This document shows, piece by piece, positions 36,420 to 49,467 of a DNA stretch of 64,000 nt (positions within the stretch are counted from its first letter, which is position 1; every line of letters starts with the position of its first letter). This DNA is from Sordaria brevicollis (lineage: Eukaryota > Ascomycota > Sordariomycetes > Sordariales > Sordariaceae). The stretch spans positions 2,542,001-2,606,000 of the forward strand of contig JAUTDP010000003.1 of assembly GCA_033439795.1 (NCBI GenBank). The letters are read 5' to 3'. The notes beneath the pieces were generated by a model. The model was given only the letters and a program-made list of their open reading frames with translations, was not told the DNA's origin and did not search any database. The position numbers and the translations under genes were made by a program.

Positions 36420-39400
36420 AATTAAATATAGCGAGCGAATTCGTTTTGCTATTCCTCTTTTAATTCGATTATTAAACGGTATTTATTTAATTATCCTAAC
36501 CGAAATATTTATAATAAAATTCTTTCGGCGTTAATTTTATCGTTTAAGTAAATTTAGAATTATTCTTACGTTTACGGCTAATTAATTATTATAAATTATA
36601 TATCTATTATTTAAAAATATTCGAACGTAATATAATAGAACGTTTCCCGTCCTAATTTATACGAATAAATAAGGGTATCGATATTAGGGACTCTCTTTTA
36701 GAAAAAGAAGGCTTTAAGGCCGATTATTTCTATTTTCGTTTAGACGAGGAAGGAGTTTTTTATTTTTGTTAATAAATAATAATTTTTATCGTCCTTTAAA
36801 AGTTAGGTTTTCTTCCGCTTCTTTTTTTTTTAACCGATTATATACCGTTTTATTATAATATTGTTAAATTTCGGGTCGAAATTAATAATTGTAAATTTAT
36901 ATTACCGATTTAATTTAATTACTATTATTATTAATTAATAATTATAATATAATATTTATTTTCTCTTTATAACGTTTTTTAACTATACTTTTCGATCGAA
37001 GGTTAAAAGTTTTGGCGGCTATAATAGTTAAGTAGGTACGCCCGTTATTAGGGGTAATCCTATTATAATCGTTATAAAATTCTCCATTAGTATTTATTCC
37101 TTTATTTATTTAATTTTAATAATACCATTTTCTAATTTATTAATAAATAATCGATTTTTTATTTATTTTATTTAAATATAATTAATTATTTAAATTATTA
37201 TTCTTCGGACGAATTTAACTTAGTCCGTACGGGCGAATTTCTTTTCGAAAACCCTTATTTATTTATTAAAATAGAGGTTAAATAGCGGGTAAAAAATTTC
37301 CGTTTTAAGGTTCCATACCGGCGTAACCTTATACGCCCTAACGACGATTTTTAAATATTTAATTTAATATTTAATTAATTTGATTATTATTTTTCGGGGT
37401 TTATTATATATTTTTATTAATTAGTAAAAAATTAAAATTCTATATATAATTACGCTTCGAATATATTTAGTATAAATTTCCTTCGTACGAATAAAAAAAT
37501 AACCCTAAATCTTTATAATTAATCGGGTTAATATATTCGTTTAAATTTTTATTTTTTTTTTAATAACTTCCGCGTAAGTTTAATAATTAAATTTATAATT
37601 TAATTAAACGTTTAAGAATTTTATTAATTCCATCAATTGAAATATAATATCCCCGAATTAGAAAGTTTCTATTCTTAGTACTTTCGTTTATGTAAAATAT
37701 ATTAATTCTATTTTATTCGCTTCGAATTTTATATTTCTCTCCCTTACCTATTTAGAGTAAATTCCTTATATTATTTAAAGTATTTTACAATTCTCTTCGG
37801 TAATCTTCGCTATAGCGACGATATTAATATTATCGGCGAAATCGATTATAATCGTATTTTTAATTATAATTAATTTATAATATAATAAAATAATAAAAAG
37901 GATAAAAAAAATTAAAGAGAGGGGGGAACCTTAGGGTATTCCGGCTTTTATAATATAGGGAGTAGATATTTTATCGTCGAAGAAAAGGGAATTTCTTTAT
38001 TTATTAACGAAATTCGCTATTTATTCGAAAATCTATTATAAGAATCGTATTTCCTATAAAATATATAATAACTATTTATAATTAATTCTATCGAATACGC
38101 CTTTAAAATTAAAGAGTATTAATAATATAATAACTCCGAATTTTTAAATTATATATATAATATCTATAATAATATAAATAGTAAATTTAATTAAATAGTT
38201 TATTTAATTATTTATTTAACCCTTTAATAGGAGGTTAAATTCTTTTACGGCTTAAATAAACCTTTTAGCGACGAATACTTCGAAGATTTTCCTAACGTTA
38301 TTTAATAATAAAATTAACCTCTATACGCCGGCTAACTTTTATTATACAGTAGTTTTTTTTAATTTTTTAAAAACGATTACTTTTATATTCTTAAACCGCT
38401 ATAGGAAATATTTAAAATGAAAGTTCGTAATTGCGAAAACGGTTATAATTTTTCGGAATAATTCTTTATAAATTTTTAAAAATTTATTCGAATATTAATC
38501 GATACCCGGTACTTTATTCGGAATTATTCGAAATAAAACCTTTTAAATATCTTCCTTAATAATTAATTCATTAATAAATAACGAATTACCAATATTTAGG
38601 GGAAGGGTCTAATCGGGTAAATAATTTATAAGGACGTTTATTTTTAAAAAGAAATATTCGGCGAAAATATTCATTTTATTATTATAATTTTTAATTTCTT
38701 TTACTTTTTTATATTATTTGAGAATTAGGAATTTAGGCGGGTTTATTAATAAATAATTTCGGGTATAGGTTTATTTTTCGAAGGTTTAAAATTTATTTAA
38801 ATTTTTTAACGCCCTTTCGATATTTTTTCGCTATATCGCTTATTAAATTTTTACGTTAATCCTTCTTTTCTTTATTAATATTTTTACAAATTTTACCTAA
38901 TTCGAAGATATTTTTTCCTTATATTATTTTTATTATTTTTACTTTATATTTTTCGTCGCTATTTTATATTTTAACGTTTATTATTTCGCTCTTCTCCTTC
39001 GATTTTTTTTCCGGTATAGGACGAATTCCTTTATTATATTTATAAATTCTTTATCGAATTTATCGAATATAAATTCTAATTCCTCCTTTATATTAATCTT
39101 CGCTAGGATTAAAATCTATTATAACGCTACTTTTCGTATTTTTTCCGTATTTATTAAATTCTAATTATAATTTTCTTTTATTTCCGCTTTTTTAACTTTT
39201 TTTCTAATATAAATTTAAATTTCTTAAAGATAATAGTTTAAGCCGGTTTATTTATACCGTTACGCCCCTTAATATTTAATTTCGATTCCTAATATTATTT
39301 ATATATAATCGATTATTCTATTTCTCTTTTTTTATATTATATTATTTATATAAATCGGTTCCCTTCTAAGGGTAATAAACTATATATATTACCGTCGTAT

Positions 39401-39900
39401 TTATATAAAGAATTTTTTAATTTTTAGGCTAATTTTATTTTTTAAATTCTAATCGGGATAATAAAGGTTAAAATCTCCGACGGTTACGATTTAATATTTT
39501 ACCGGGGGTTTTTCTTCGAAGAATTCGAGGAGGGGAAATTTTTATTCGTATTTTAATATTTTATATATTTTAATAGGGGAATAAATTAAATAAATAATTA
39601 ATAATTCTTTTAAATTCTTAAACGTTATAGAAGTTTAATTTTTTCCAATATAGAAATTTAGGTCCCTAAGGTTCTATTTTTTATTTATATAAATAACCGC
39701 CTTCCCCTTTTCTAAATAATCTACTCCGATATATTTACTGCCCTATAAATAATAAATATTTTCGTTTAAATTCTTACCCGGCTTTTAAATTATTATAATA
39801 TTATAGGTTTCTTCCTATTCGAATAGTAATTTCCTTCTTTCGTACGATTTCCCTATATTTTAATAGAATATTTTTAATTAAATTATTAATTATTTTATAA
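36420..39900 (-). pseudogene. LINE F ORF2 relic: endonuclease-reverse transcriptase
   Basis: The endonuclease box lies at about 39455-39490 on the minus strand. The RT box reads FADN at 37829-37840, close to the FADD consensus, with only the last Asp lost. The C-terminal Cys/His region lies near 36450-36720. Stops are at Gln/Trp codons. Ends are inferred from the other copies. Confidence 0.8.
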
Positions 39901-40008
39901 AGGAATATTTTTTAGCCCCGCGGGTAGAATAGGAATAGGAGTTTTTTCTTTTTAAATAATTAATTTAACGGTGGCGATTAAACCAGCGCTATTCCGAATA
40001 CCCGAGCC

Positions 40009-41590
40009 CTAAAAGTTCGTAAATGCGTTTATCGGGCTTTTAATTATTAATTTCGGTTTAGTAGAAGGTTCGTTAATCCGTTTACGGGTACGGCTTTTAT
40101 TTCCGCTTTTAAATTCCCTTTTACGAATAATAATAATATAGGCGGTAAGGGGGGCATTAAGGAAATTAATATTTTTATTATCTTTTACCGCTACCGGTTC
40201 TAATATAATACTTTTTTTAAAATCCTTTTAATATATAAATAAACGTAACCTCTCGGCGTATTTTATAGTAGCCTTCGTAATAATTTTTTTAAAAATAGGG
40301 TATATTTTCTTTTCGAAGGCGTAATACCTATATTTTTTATATAGAACGTAAAGAATTAGTAATTTATCTTCGTTAAATAGGTAATTCGCTTCTTTAAAAC
40401 GGTCTTTATTATATTTATCTTTATTATAACGTTTATAGACGTTAACGTTATAATAAAATTTTTTTAAATATTTTACGCCCTAATAAATAAAATATTATTA
40501 AATATTAACCGAGGAAGTAAACGGTTTATAAATATATACGCCGCCTTTTTAAAGGAGGAATCCTTTATAAAAAATTTCGGTTGCTTTTATAATTATAATT
40601 TTTATTATAAAGAATCCCCTATTTTCGTTAATTCTCTTTTTTTATAAATATATTTTAATAATAAAAACGGTCGGGTTCGTTTATTATATTTTATAGGTAA
40701 TATTTTCTATTTTTATATATTCGGCAATATTCGTTTAAAGGAACCCTTTAACGATTAATATAATAATATTTAAAAATATAAACGCTTTTTCGTTAAAGAC
40801 CTTTTTAGCTTAAATTTAATATTATTAATATTATTCGCGTATAATATTATTAAATATAATTCTATAATTTCCGGTTGTAAATAATTTCGTAGCGGTTTAT
40901 ATAATATTAAAAGTATTGGTCCTTAAGTCGCGAAATATTTTCTCGATTTAAATCTTAATTTCTTTATTTATCCGCTTCGAATATTAAATATCGATTATAA
41001 TACTTCGAATAAAAAGGGTATAATTATAATTAACGGGGAATATTTTCGGGGGGGGGGGTAATAATCGTAATATATTAGGGGATAGACCTAATTTTAGGAA
41101 GAATATCCTTTATAATTCTAACCTATATTTTCAACGCTTCTTTAACGTTCTTTTACAATTCTTATAGGATTATTTTCTTTAAATCGTTAAAATCCTTCCT
41201 AATAATAATTTAATTATTATTAACTTTACTAACTTCGGGGCGTATTATTTTTTTTTTCTTCGCGAAGATTTTTATATATTTATTAAATAATTTACGAACC
41301 TAATTATAATCCTCGAATAAAACGGCGTTATAATCTGAAAATTTATTCGCTTTAATAATAAATTTCTTTATAATTTCGTTATCCTCTTACGTTTTTTCCA
41401 AAATCTTTGTAGCGCGCGCTACGTTAGGATTATTATAAATTAAAAATCCTACGAGCGGGTTATAAACGCTATTTTCGAATCTACGGTTATTATTATTAAT
41501 TATTATTAGTAATAACGATATATCGTCGTCGCTATAATCGTCGTAGGATATTGTAAAGGACGTAAAAAACCCTTTTAAATCGATTCCTAT
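40009..41590 (-). pseudogene. LINE F ORF1 relic: gag-like
   Basis: The stop is at 40009-40011. The knuckle-bearing region lies at about 40080-40400. The homopolymer site carries eleven G on the plus strand (41048-41058). The N-terminal part ends near 41590. No start codon survives. Confidence 0.68.
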
Positions 41591-41666
41591 TATCGGTTTT
41601 CGTTTTAGAGCGCTCCTCGACTAGAAATCGGCGTTTCCAGTTCCAAAGCAGTTTTGAAATAGCGTT

Positions 41667-42408
41667 CGTAATAGAGGGAGGATTTACCCTTTCTCTAATA
41701 TATAAAAGAATTTATTATTAATAAAAAATTTAATAATATATTCGAAATTAATTTTAATATCGGTATTAATTATATTAAATATAAGGGTTAACGAAAGAGG
41801 GCGAAAAGGAAACGAATTTTCGCCTTTATTTTCGTTAAAGGTTTTTATTATTTTATAAAGCGTTTTAGCGCATTTTTAATAAAGAATAACTATTTCGAAT
41901 CGATTATTATTATTAAAAGAAAAAAAAATTTAAAAAGGCCTAAAGGATAAAGGGTTTTTATATTTAAAGGAAGGAAATCTTTACGTTAATATAAATTATA
42001 GTAGAAATATAATTATAATAAAAAGAGGAAGAAAATAAAAGGAATAAAGGAAAATTTAATAATTAAAAAGTTTAATAATAATTAAAAGGGTAAACGGGCG
42101 GGGGAATAAAAGGCGGAAAGTAGTAATAAATAAGGGACGGGACGGCGGATTAAGAAGGCGGAACGGTTTAATATTTTAACGTAATAGTAAATGGAAGGGA
42201 TAAGACGGATATTAATTACATTAGCGGTAAGTATATATTATAATCGTAGAACGCTAAAAAAGCGGCGCGGATAGGTCCGCGTTAGGAAATATAACCGGGG
42301 TTTTTATCCGGCGTATTTAACGCCTACGGTTTTATCCTACGGAGAATCGGAGATAGACCCTATATTATATTGGCGCTATGAATTTAGCTAGGGAATAAGA
42401 ATCTTACT
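41667..42408 (+). mobile_element. LINE E, 3' terminal part after LINE F
   Basis: Resumes exactly at the target duplicate of F and runs to GAATCTTACT at 42408. It is 3' region only. It keeps the stem-loop area near 42250-42285 in mutated form. Confidence 0.86.
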
Positions 42409-42536
42409 TAATAATACGACGAAATAGAAATAGAAATAAATATATAATAATAAGAATAATTAATTGAATAATTAATAACGAAGACGGTCTACTTATTTAT
42501 ACGATTATAAGGTCTACAGTAAAATATAATAAATAT

Positions 42537-42690
42537 ATACTTAAAAAAGTCGCTAATTGTTATATTATTGAATATAACGAATATATACCTAAAAGAGTCG
42601 CTAATTATATATTTAAAAGAGTCGCTAATCGTTATATTATTGAATATAACGAATATATACCTAAAAGAGTCGTTAATTATTATATTAAAA
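42537..42690 (+). repeat. Tandem repeat with 48 and 24 bp periods
   Basis: AAAAGAGTCGCTAAT recurs at intervals of 48, 24 and 48 bp. The long unit includes the partly palindromic TTATATTATTGAATATAA; the 24 bp unit lacks it. Confidence 0.8.
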
Positions 42691-43203
42691 GTAATATTAT
42701 TAATTATTCGAATAAGATAAATAATAAAAAATATTGGAAGTCGTAACGAAGAAACGTCAAAGGTTTAAAGATATAAGGATTTCATACTATTTAGAGTTAA
42801 TTTTAATATTATAGGGACGAATATACTATTAGATTTTATTATATTATTACGTATACGAATACGTTTAGGAATAGGTAATATAATATTAGTAGTTTTCGAA
42901 AAAGGTTAGGCACTTTAACCCTACCCCTAGCTATAGCCTTTATAATTATAAAGGTTAAGAGGGGTTTCGCCCTATTAGAAATTACGACGATTATTACTTT
43001 TAACCTAACATTAATACTTATATTAATATTTATATTAGTATTTAAAGCGGTTAGGCGTATCTTTACGGTTATATTAGTATTATTATTATTATTATTTACT
43101 ACCGCTTCCTTAATTGGTATTATAATTACCCTAATTTTAATTATAGTTACTTTAACCTTAATTATAATTATTACCTCCTTAACTTTGGTTATTATAATTA
43201 TAA

Positions 43204-43284
43204 TTATTATAATTAATATAATTAAGGTTATTATAATTAAGGTTATTATAATTAGGGTTACTATAATTAGGGTTATAATTTCGA
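43204..43284 (+). repeat. ATTATAATTAAGGTT tandem tract
   Basis: Four to five units of 15-18 bp, the last two carrying TTAGGGTT. It resembles a degraded telomere-type repeat only superficially. Confidence 0.65.
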
Positions 43285-43354
43285 TTATTTATATTACCCC
43301 ACTATTAATTCTATTATTAATTACCCTATTACTAATTCTATTCCTAATTGCTAA

Positions 43355-43520
43355 GAGGGGGGGTAAATAGGGGGGGGCTAGGAGGAGGATTAATAGGAGG
43401 ATTAATAAGAGGATTAATAGGAAGATTAGTAGGGGGAAGATTAATAGGGGGAGGATTAGTAGGGGGAGGATTAATAGTGGGAGGATTAGTAGGGGGAGGA
43501 TTAATAAGGGGAGGAGGGCT
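43355..43520 (+). repeat. G-rich minisatellite (GGATTAATAGGGGGA type)
   Basis: About ten imperfect units of 14-16 bp with runs of 2-7 G. It is purine-rich on one strand and has G-quadruplex potential. Confidence 0.78.
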
Positions 43521-43795
43521 TTAATAATTATATTATTAACCGTATTATTAATTATATTAATTATATTAATTATATTAATTTTATTACTAACCGTATTGCT
43601 AACTATATTAATTAGTAAGATTAAATATATTATTATTATTACTATTACCGCTAGCGGGTAGAATACGCTATCGACTAGCTATAGGGTAATTATTAGTCTT
43701 AAGTAAAGGGGGGAGGTAATTAAATTCGATTAAGGTATTTTATAAATTAATTATATTAGGAACCCTTTTAGAAGGATTTATAATACGAAATACGA

Positions 43796-43809
43796 ATTTT
43801 AAAGGAGTA
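43796..43809. repeat. Target-site duplication of LINE G (pair 43796-43809 / 48922-48935)
   Basis: ATTTTAAAGGAGTA (14 bp) flanks LINE G. Confidence 0.88.
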
Positions 43810-43933
43810 AGTAAGATTTTTATTCCCTAGTTAAATTTATAGCGCCAATATGGTATGGGGTCTATTTCCGATTCCCCGTAGGATGAAACCGTAAGCGTTA
43901 AGCGCCCCGGATAAAAACCCCGGCTATATTTCT

Positions 43934-43968
43934 CGGCGCGGACCTATCCGCGCCGCTTCTTCGGCGTT
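43934..43968 (-). other. CpG-rich double stem-loop, LINE G 3' region
   Basis: GGCGCGGA-CCTA-TCCGCGCC followed by CGCCG-CTTCTT-CGGCG. These are the most perfectly paired versions in the window. The CpG content makes the block a poor RIP target, so conservation may be partly mutational. Confidence 0.6.
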
Positions 43969-45549
43969 CTACAATTACAGTATACACCCACCGCCAACGC
44001 GATTAATATCCGTCTTATCCTTTCTATTTATTATTATATTAGAATATTAAACCATTTTACTTTTTTAATCCGCTATCCCGTTCCTTATTTATTACCGCCT
44101 TCCGCTTTCTATTCCTTTATCCGTTTACCCTTTTAACCGCCTTTAAACCTCCTAATTATTAAACCCTCTTTTATTCCTTTTATCTTTTTTTTTTCCTTAT
44201 TACGGTTATATTTCTATTATAATTTATATTAGCGTAAAGATTTCCTTCCCTTAAATATAAAAACCCCTTATCCCCTAAATTTTTTTAAACTTTTCTTTCC
44301 TTTAATAATAATAATCGATTCGAAATAATTATTCCTTATTAGAAATGCGTTAAAGTACTCTATAAAATAATAGAAATTTCCGACGAGGATAAGGGCGAAA
44401 ATTCGTTTCCCTTTCGTTTTCTTTCGTTAATTCTTATATTTAGTACGGTTAATACCGATATTAAAATTAATTTCGAATATATTATTAAACGCTTTATTAA
44501 TAATAAATTCTTCTATATATTAAAGAAAGGGTAAATTTTCCTTCCGTTACGTTTTATCCTTATGTTAACCTTTCCGAAATTATATTTATATTCCTTTATA
44601 TTTCGCTTATACCCTTTAATTAATTAAAGCCCTTTTTTCTTTCCCGGTTATTTTAAGTTATAATATTTATATAAAGGCTATTATTAAATCGATTTATTAT
44701 ATCCCTAATTATCCGAATAAATTACTATTTTTTATATCGTTAATATCTTTTACTTTAATTTATCCTTAAATAAATTTAATTAGGCTATTTAATATACTTT
44801 AATAATTTCGCGTTATATAATCGATATATTTCGCGGCTTCTACGATTTTTATAATACTTTTTAGGAAAAAGTTATTAATAAAGACCCGATTAGTAGCGAA
44901 TTTTACGATTATTTTATCCACTTCCGTATTATCGTTAAGGAATTTACTAGCGCAATTCGCTTTCGCTTTATTAGCGATAATTTTATTAATACCCTAAAGT
45001 AATTTATTCGCTATAGAAAATAGTTAATTAACGATTACTTTTAAAAAGGTTATTACGAATTCTTCCTTTCCGATAAGGATAATTTAATCGGCGATTATAT
45101 TCCTTTAAATAATATCCTCTATAATAGTAGTAATAATTTACCCTATAATGGTAGCGGTAATTTACTTCGTAGCGGTAACGGTAGAATTCCCCCGAATAAT
45201 AGCGGTATTCGTATACCTTTTTATAATAATTCCCCGATAAAAATTAATTCGCCGGCTATTCGTCTTACCGGTCCTATTCTTATTAATAATAATTAATTCG
45301 TTTAATATTAATTTATAATTAATATTATACGTTAATATATTCGTTAATTCGATAAATAGAATCGTTTATTTACTAATAATAATAAAATATTAAAGGTTTT
45401 AATTAATTATAAAAAGAAATAATAATTAAATAGGTCGTTATTTTCGTAGCCCGATAAATTTTTAATTAAATAGAAATCCTCCCCTATTTTCGTTCTAACG
45501 TATTAGTAAATAAAAGTAAAAGAAAAGGAAGAAAAGAAAATTAAGAATA

Positions 45550-48500
45550 GCGAGCGAATTCGTTTCGCCGTTCCTCTTTTAATTCGATTATTAAACGGTA
45601 TTTATTTAATCGTCCTAACTAAAATATTTATAATAAAATTCTTTTAATTTTAATTTTATTATTTAAATAAATTTAAAATTATTCTTACGTCTATAATTAA
45701 TCGGTTATTACGAATTATATATTTATTATTTAGAAATATTCGAATATAATATAGTAGAATATTTCCTATTTTAATTTATATAAATAAATAAGGGTATTAA
45801 TATTAGGGATTCTCCTTTAAAAAAGGAAGGCTTTAAGGCCGATTATTTCCGTTCTCGCTTAAACGAGGAGGGAGTTCTTCGTTTTTATTAATAAATAATA
45901 ATTTTCATCGTCCTCCGAAGGTTAGGTTCTCTTCCGCTTCTTCTTTTTTTAATTAATTATATACTATTTTATTACAATATTATTAAATTTCGGGTCGAGG
46001 TTAATAATCGTAAATTTATACCGCCAATTTAATTTAATTATTATTATTACTAATTAATAATTATATTATAATATTTACTTTTTTTTTATAACGTTTTCTA
46101 ATTATATTTTTCGATCGAGGGCTAAAGGTTCCGGCGGCTATAACGGTTAAGCGAATATATTTATTACCGAGGGTAATCCTGCCGTAATCGTTATAAGGTT
46201 CTCCGTCGGTATTTATTCCTTTACTTATTTAGCTTTAATAATACCGCTTTCCGGTCTATTAATAAGTGGTCGATTTTTTATTCGTTTTATTTGGATATAA
46301 TTAACTATTTAGATTACTATTCTTCGGACGAATTTAGCCTAATCTATACGGGCGAATTTTTTTTTAAAAGCCTTTACCCGTTTATTAAAATAGAGGTTAA
46401 ATAGCGGGTAAAAGGTTTTTATTTTAAAATTCCGTATTAGCGTAATTTTATATACCCCGGCGACGATTTTTAAATATTTAATTTAATATTTAATTAATCT
46501 AATTATTATCCCTCGGGGTTTATTATATATTTTTATTAATTAGTAGAAAATTAAAGCTTTATATATAATTACGCTTCGAATATATTTAATATAAATTTCC
46601 TTCGCGCGAACGAAGGAGTAACCCTAAATTTTTACGGCTAATTAAATTAGCGTATTCGTTTAAATTTTTATTTTCTTTTTAATAATTTCCACGTAGGCTC
46701 GATAATTAAATTTATAATTTAATTAAACGTTTAGGAATTTTATCAATTCCGTCGGTCGAAATATAATATCCCCGAATTAGAAAATTTCCGTTCTTAATAC
46801 CTTCGTTCGTATAAAATATATTAATTCCGTCTTATTCGTTTCGAATTTTATATTTCTCTCCCCTACCTATTTGGAATAAATTTCTTATACCGTTTAAAAT
46901 ATCTTATAATTCTCTTCGGTAATCTTTACTATAGCGATAATATTAATATTATTAGCGAAGCCGATTATAATTATATTTTTAATTATAATTAATTTATAAT
47001 ATAATAAAGTAATAAAAAGGATAAAAAGAATTAGAGAAAGGGGGGAGCTTTAAAATATTCCGGCTTTTATAACGTAGAGAGCGGATATTTCGTCGTCGAA
47101 GAAAAGGGAACCTCTTCGTCCGTTAACGAAATTCGTTACCTATTCGAAAATTTATTATAAGAATTATATTTCTTATAAAGTATATAATAATTATTTATAA
47201 TTAATTCTATTAAATACGCTTTTAAAATTAAAGAGTATTAGCAACGTAACGGTTCCGAATTTTTAAACCGTATATATAATATTTATAACAATACGGATAA
47301 TAAATTCGGTCGAACGGTTTACCCAATTATTTATTTAACCCTCTAATAGGAAATTAAATTTTTCCGCAATTTAAATAAATTTTTTAATAATAAGCGTTTC
47401 GAAGATTTTCCTAACGTTATTTAATAATAAAATTAACCTCTATACGCCGGTTAATTTTTATTATACGGCGGTTTTTCTTAATTTTTTAAAAACGATTATT
47501 TTCGTATTCTTAAACTATTATAAGAAGTATTTAAAACGAAAGCTCGTAACCGCGAAAGCGGTTATAATTTTTCGGAATAATTCTTTATAAATTTTTAAAA
47601 ATTTATTCGAATATTAATCGACGCCCGGTACCTTATTCGGAATTATCCGAAATAAAATTTCCCAAATATTTTCCTTAATAATTAATTCGTTAATAAATAA
47701 CGAATTACTAATATTTAGGGGAAAGGTCTAATTGGGTAAATAATTTATAAGGACGTTTACTTTCGGGAAGAAACGTTCGGCGAAAATATTCGCTTTATTA
47801 TTATAATTTTCGATTTCTTTTATTCCTTTATATTATTTAAGAATTAGGAATTTAAATAGGTTTATTAATAAATAACTTCGGGTACGGGCTTATTTTTCGA
47901 AGGTTTAAAATTTATTTAAATTCTTCAATACCTTTTTAACGCCTTTTCGCTATATCGTTTATTAAATTTTCGTATTAATCCTTTTTTTTTTTTATCGATA
48001 TTTCTACGAATTTTATTTAATTCGAAAATATCTTTTTTTTATATTATTTCTATTACTTCCATTTTGTATTTTTCGTTACTATTTTATATTTTAGCGTTTA
48101 TTACTTCGTTCTTCTCCTTCGATTTTTCTTCCGGTATAGGACGAATTCCTCCGCTATATTTATAAATTTTTTATCGAATTTATCGAATATAAATTCCAAT
48201 TCTTCTTTTATATTAATCCTCGTTAAAATCGAAATCTATTATAACGCCGCCTCCTATACCTTTTCCGCGTTTATTAAATTCTAATTATAACCTTCTTCTA
48301 TTTCCACTTTCCTAACCTTTCTTCCGGTATAAATTTAAACTTCCTAAAAATAATAGTCCGAATTAATTTACTCGTACTATTACGCCCCTTAATATTCGGT
48401 CTCGATTTTTAATATTATTTATATATAATCGATTATTTTATTTCTCTCTTCTTATATTATATTATTTATATAGGTCGGTTCCCCTCTAGGGGTAACGAAT

Positions 48501-48921
48501 TATATATATTACCGTCGTGCTTATATAAGGAATTTTTCGGCTCTTGGGCTGGTCCTATTCTCTAAATCCTAATTGGGATGATGGAGGTTAAAGTCTCCGA
48601 CGGCTACGATTTAATATCTTACCGGGGGTTTCTCCTCGAAGAATTCGAAGAGGGGAGACCCCTATTCGTATTCCGGCATTCTATATATTTTGATAGGGGA
48701 ATAAATCGAGTAGACGGTTAGTGGCTCCTTCAAATTTTTGAACGTTACGGAAGCCTAATCCTTTCCAACGCAGAAGTCTAGGTCCCTAAGGTTCTATTTC
48801 TTATTTACGTAAATAACCGCCCTCCCCTTTTCCAAGCAATCCACCCCGATATACCTACCGCCCCGTAGACGATAAATATCCTCGTTCAAATTCCTACCCG
48901 GCTCTTGGATCGCCACGATAT
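45550..48921 (-). pseudogene. LINE G ORF2 relic with near-native endonuclease motifs
   Basis: In the RIP-poor edge the endonuclease reads clearly: an IQEPGRN motif near 48890-48910, TVYSIYSP near 48690-48720 and VGDFNLHHPN at 48573-48602. These are AP-endonuclease signatures of Tad-type LINEs. Further on, the RT box reads FANN at 46948-46959, and the C-terminal Cys/His region lies near 45600-45850. A few stops remain even in the good part. ORF1 is missing by truncation. Confidence 0.85.
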
Positions 48922-48935
48922 ATTTTAAAGGAGTA

Positions 48936-49467
48936 TCGATAAATTAATTCCTTTTAACGTCCTTATATTTCGGGTCGAATATTAAATCTTTATATTTATC
49001 CTTTATTATATTACGTAATATAATATTGGGAATATATAATTTATTATATCTTCGATTAATATTTAAAGCCCGTTTAAATTTCAAAATTTTTAACTAATAT
49101 TTACTTATATCCTAAAGTTCTATTTAAATATAAAATTAAATAAAATTATTATAATCCTTAAAAATCTCCTCGTAATTAATATATTTAGCGATATAAACGT
49201 AAATAAAATTTAATATACGCTTATTAATCCAATTCGGAATAAAGGATTTAAATACTTCTTTATATTTAATATTTATTTCGAGGTTATAATCGAAAATATA
49301 AGGATTATCTTTAATTAAATCGTCGAAGAAATTCTTTATATATATAATAAAGTAATAAAATTTCAAATATTTATATATTTCTATAATATATTATTATAGA
49401 TTTTTAAAACGAATCGATTTAGTATCGATCTTATAGCCGTATACTTATAGGATAATAAAATTAAAAA
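48936..49467 (-). other. Unrecognised coding-like relic
   Basis: A minus-strand reading from about 49366 to 48950 looks protein-like: a 76-codon open stretch at 49136-49366, then continued sense with stops at Gln-type positions. It is rich in Ile, Asn, Lys and Tyr as RIP makes it, with an FIPNWINKR segment. No family recognised. It may be an old RIP-mutated gene or transposon piece. Confidence 0.35.
49460..49467. repeat. 8 bp target duplication of the TIR element (pair 49460-49467 / 50228-50235)
   Basis: ATTAAAAA directly outside both terminal inverted repeats. The low complexity of the site makes chance partly possible. Confidence 0.7.

Larger units (their letters stand above)
34686..41666 (-). 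mobile_element. LINE F, full-length, inserted in LINE E
   Basis: A minus-strand copy of 6981 bp. Its 5' end is near 41652 (reverse complement of ...TTCCAGTTCCAAAGCAGTT) and its 3' terminus is next to 34686. It carries the double CpG stem-loop at 34813-34843. The 5' end has ~14 extra bases before the TSD. It is inserted antisense to E, so E and F form inverted repeats of several kb. Confidence 0.9.
42422..43795. other. AT-rich spacer between LINEs E and G
   Basis: No gene is recognised. CpA/TpG is low. It holds a 48/24 bp tandem repeat (42537-42690), an AT/GGTT tandem tract (43204-43284), a G-rich tandem tract (43355-43520) and ATTAATT-type repeats (43530-43620). An open stretch at 43185-43370 is just repeat sequence (Ile-rich) and is not a gene. 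Confidence 0.7.
43810..48921 (-). mobile_element. LINE G, 5'-truncated, with a RIP-poor 5' edge
   Basis: Minus-strand LINE of 5.1 kb, truncated within the endonuclease domain. The 3' end has AAGTAAGTAAG, one or two extra 4 bp tail units. The last ~380 bp at the truncated end (48540-48921) keep many CpA and TpG, while the remainder is heavily RIP-mutated. The double CpG stem-loop is at 43934-43968. The truncated end joins the target duplicate directly. Confidence 0.9.

Noticed and set aside
42537..42690. CRISPR-like repeat-spacer pattern
   Set aside because: Only a few direct repeats without distinct spacers, in eukaryotic transposon DNA.
43240..43284. TTAGGGTT repeats as a telomere remnant
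   Set aside because: Only two units, embedded in an AT/GGTT tandem; true fungal telomere arrays are longer and regular.
43185..43370. 61-codon Ile-rich open frame
   Set aside because: It is the translation of an AT tandem repeat.
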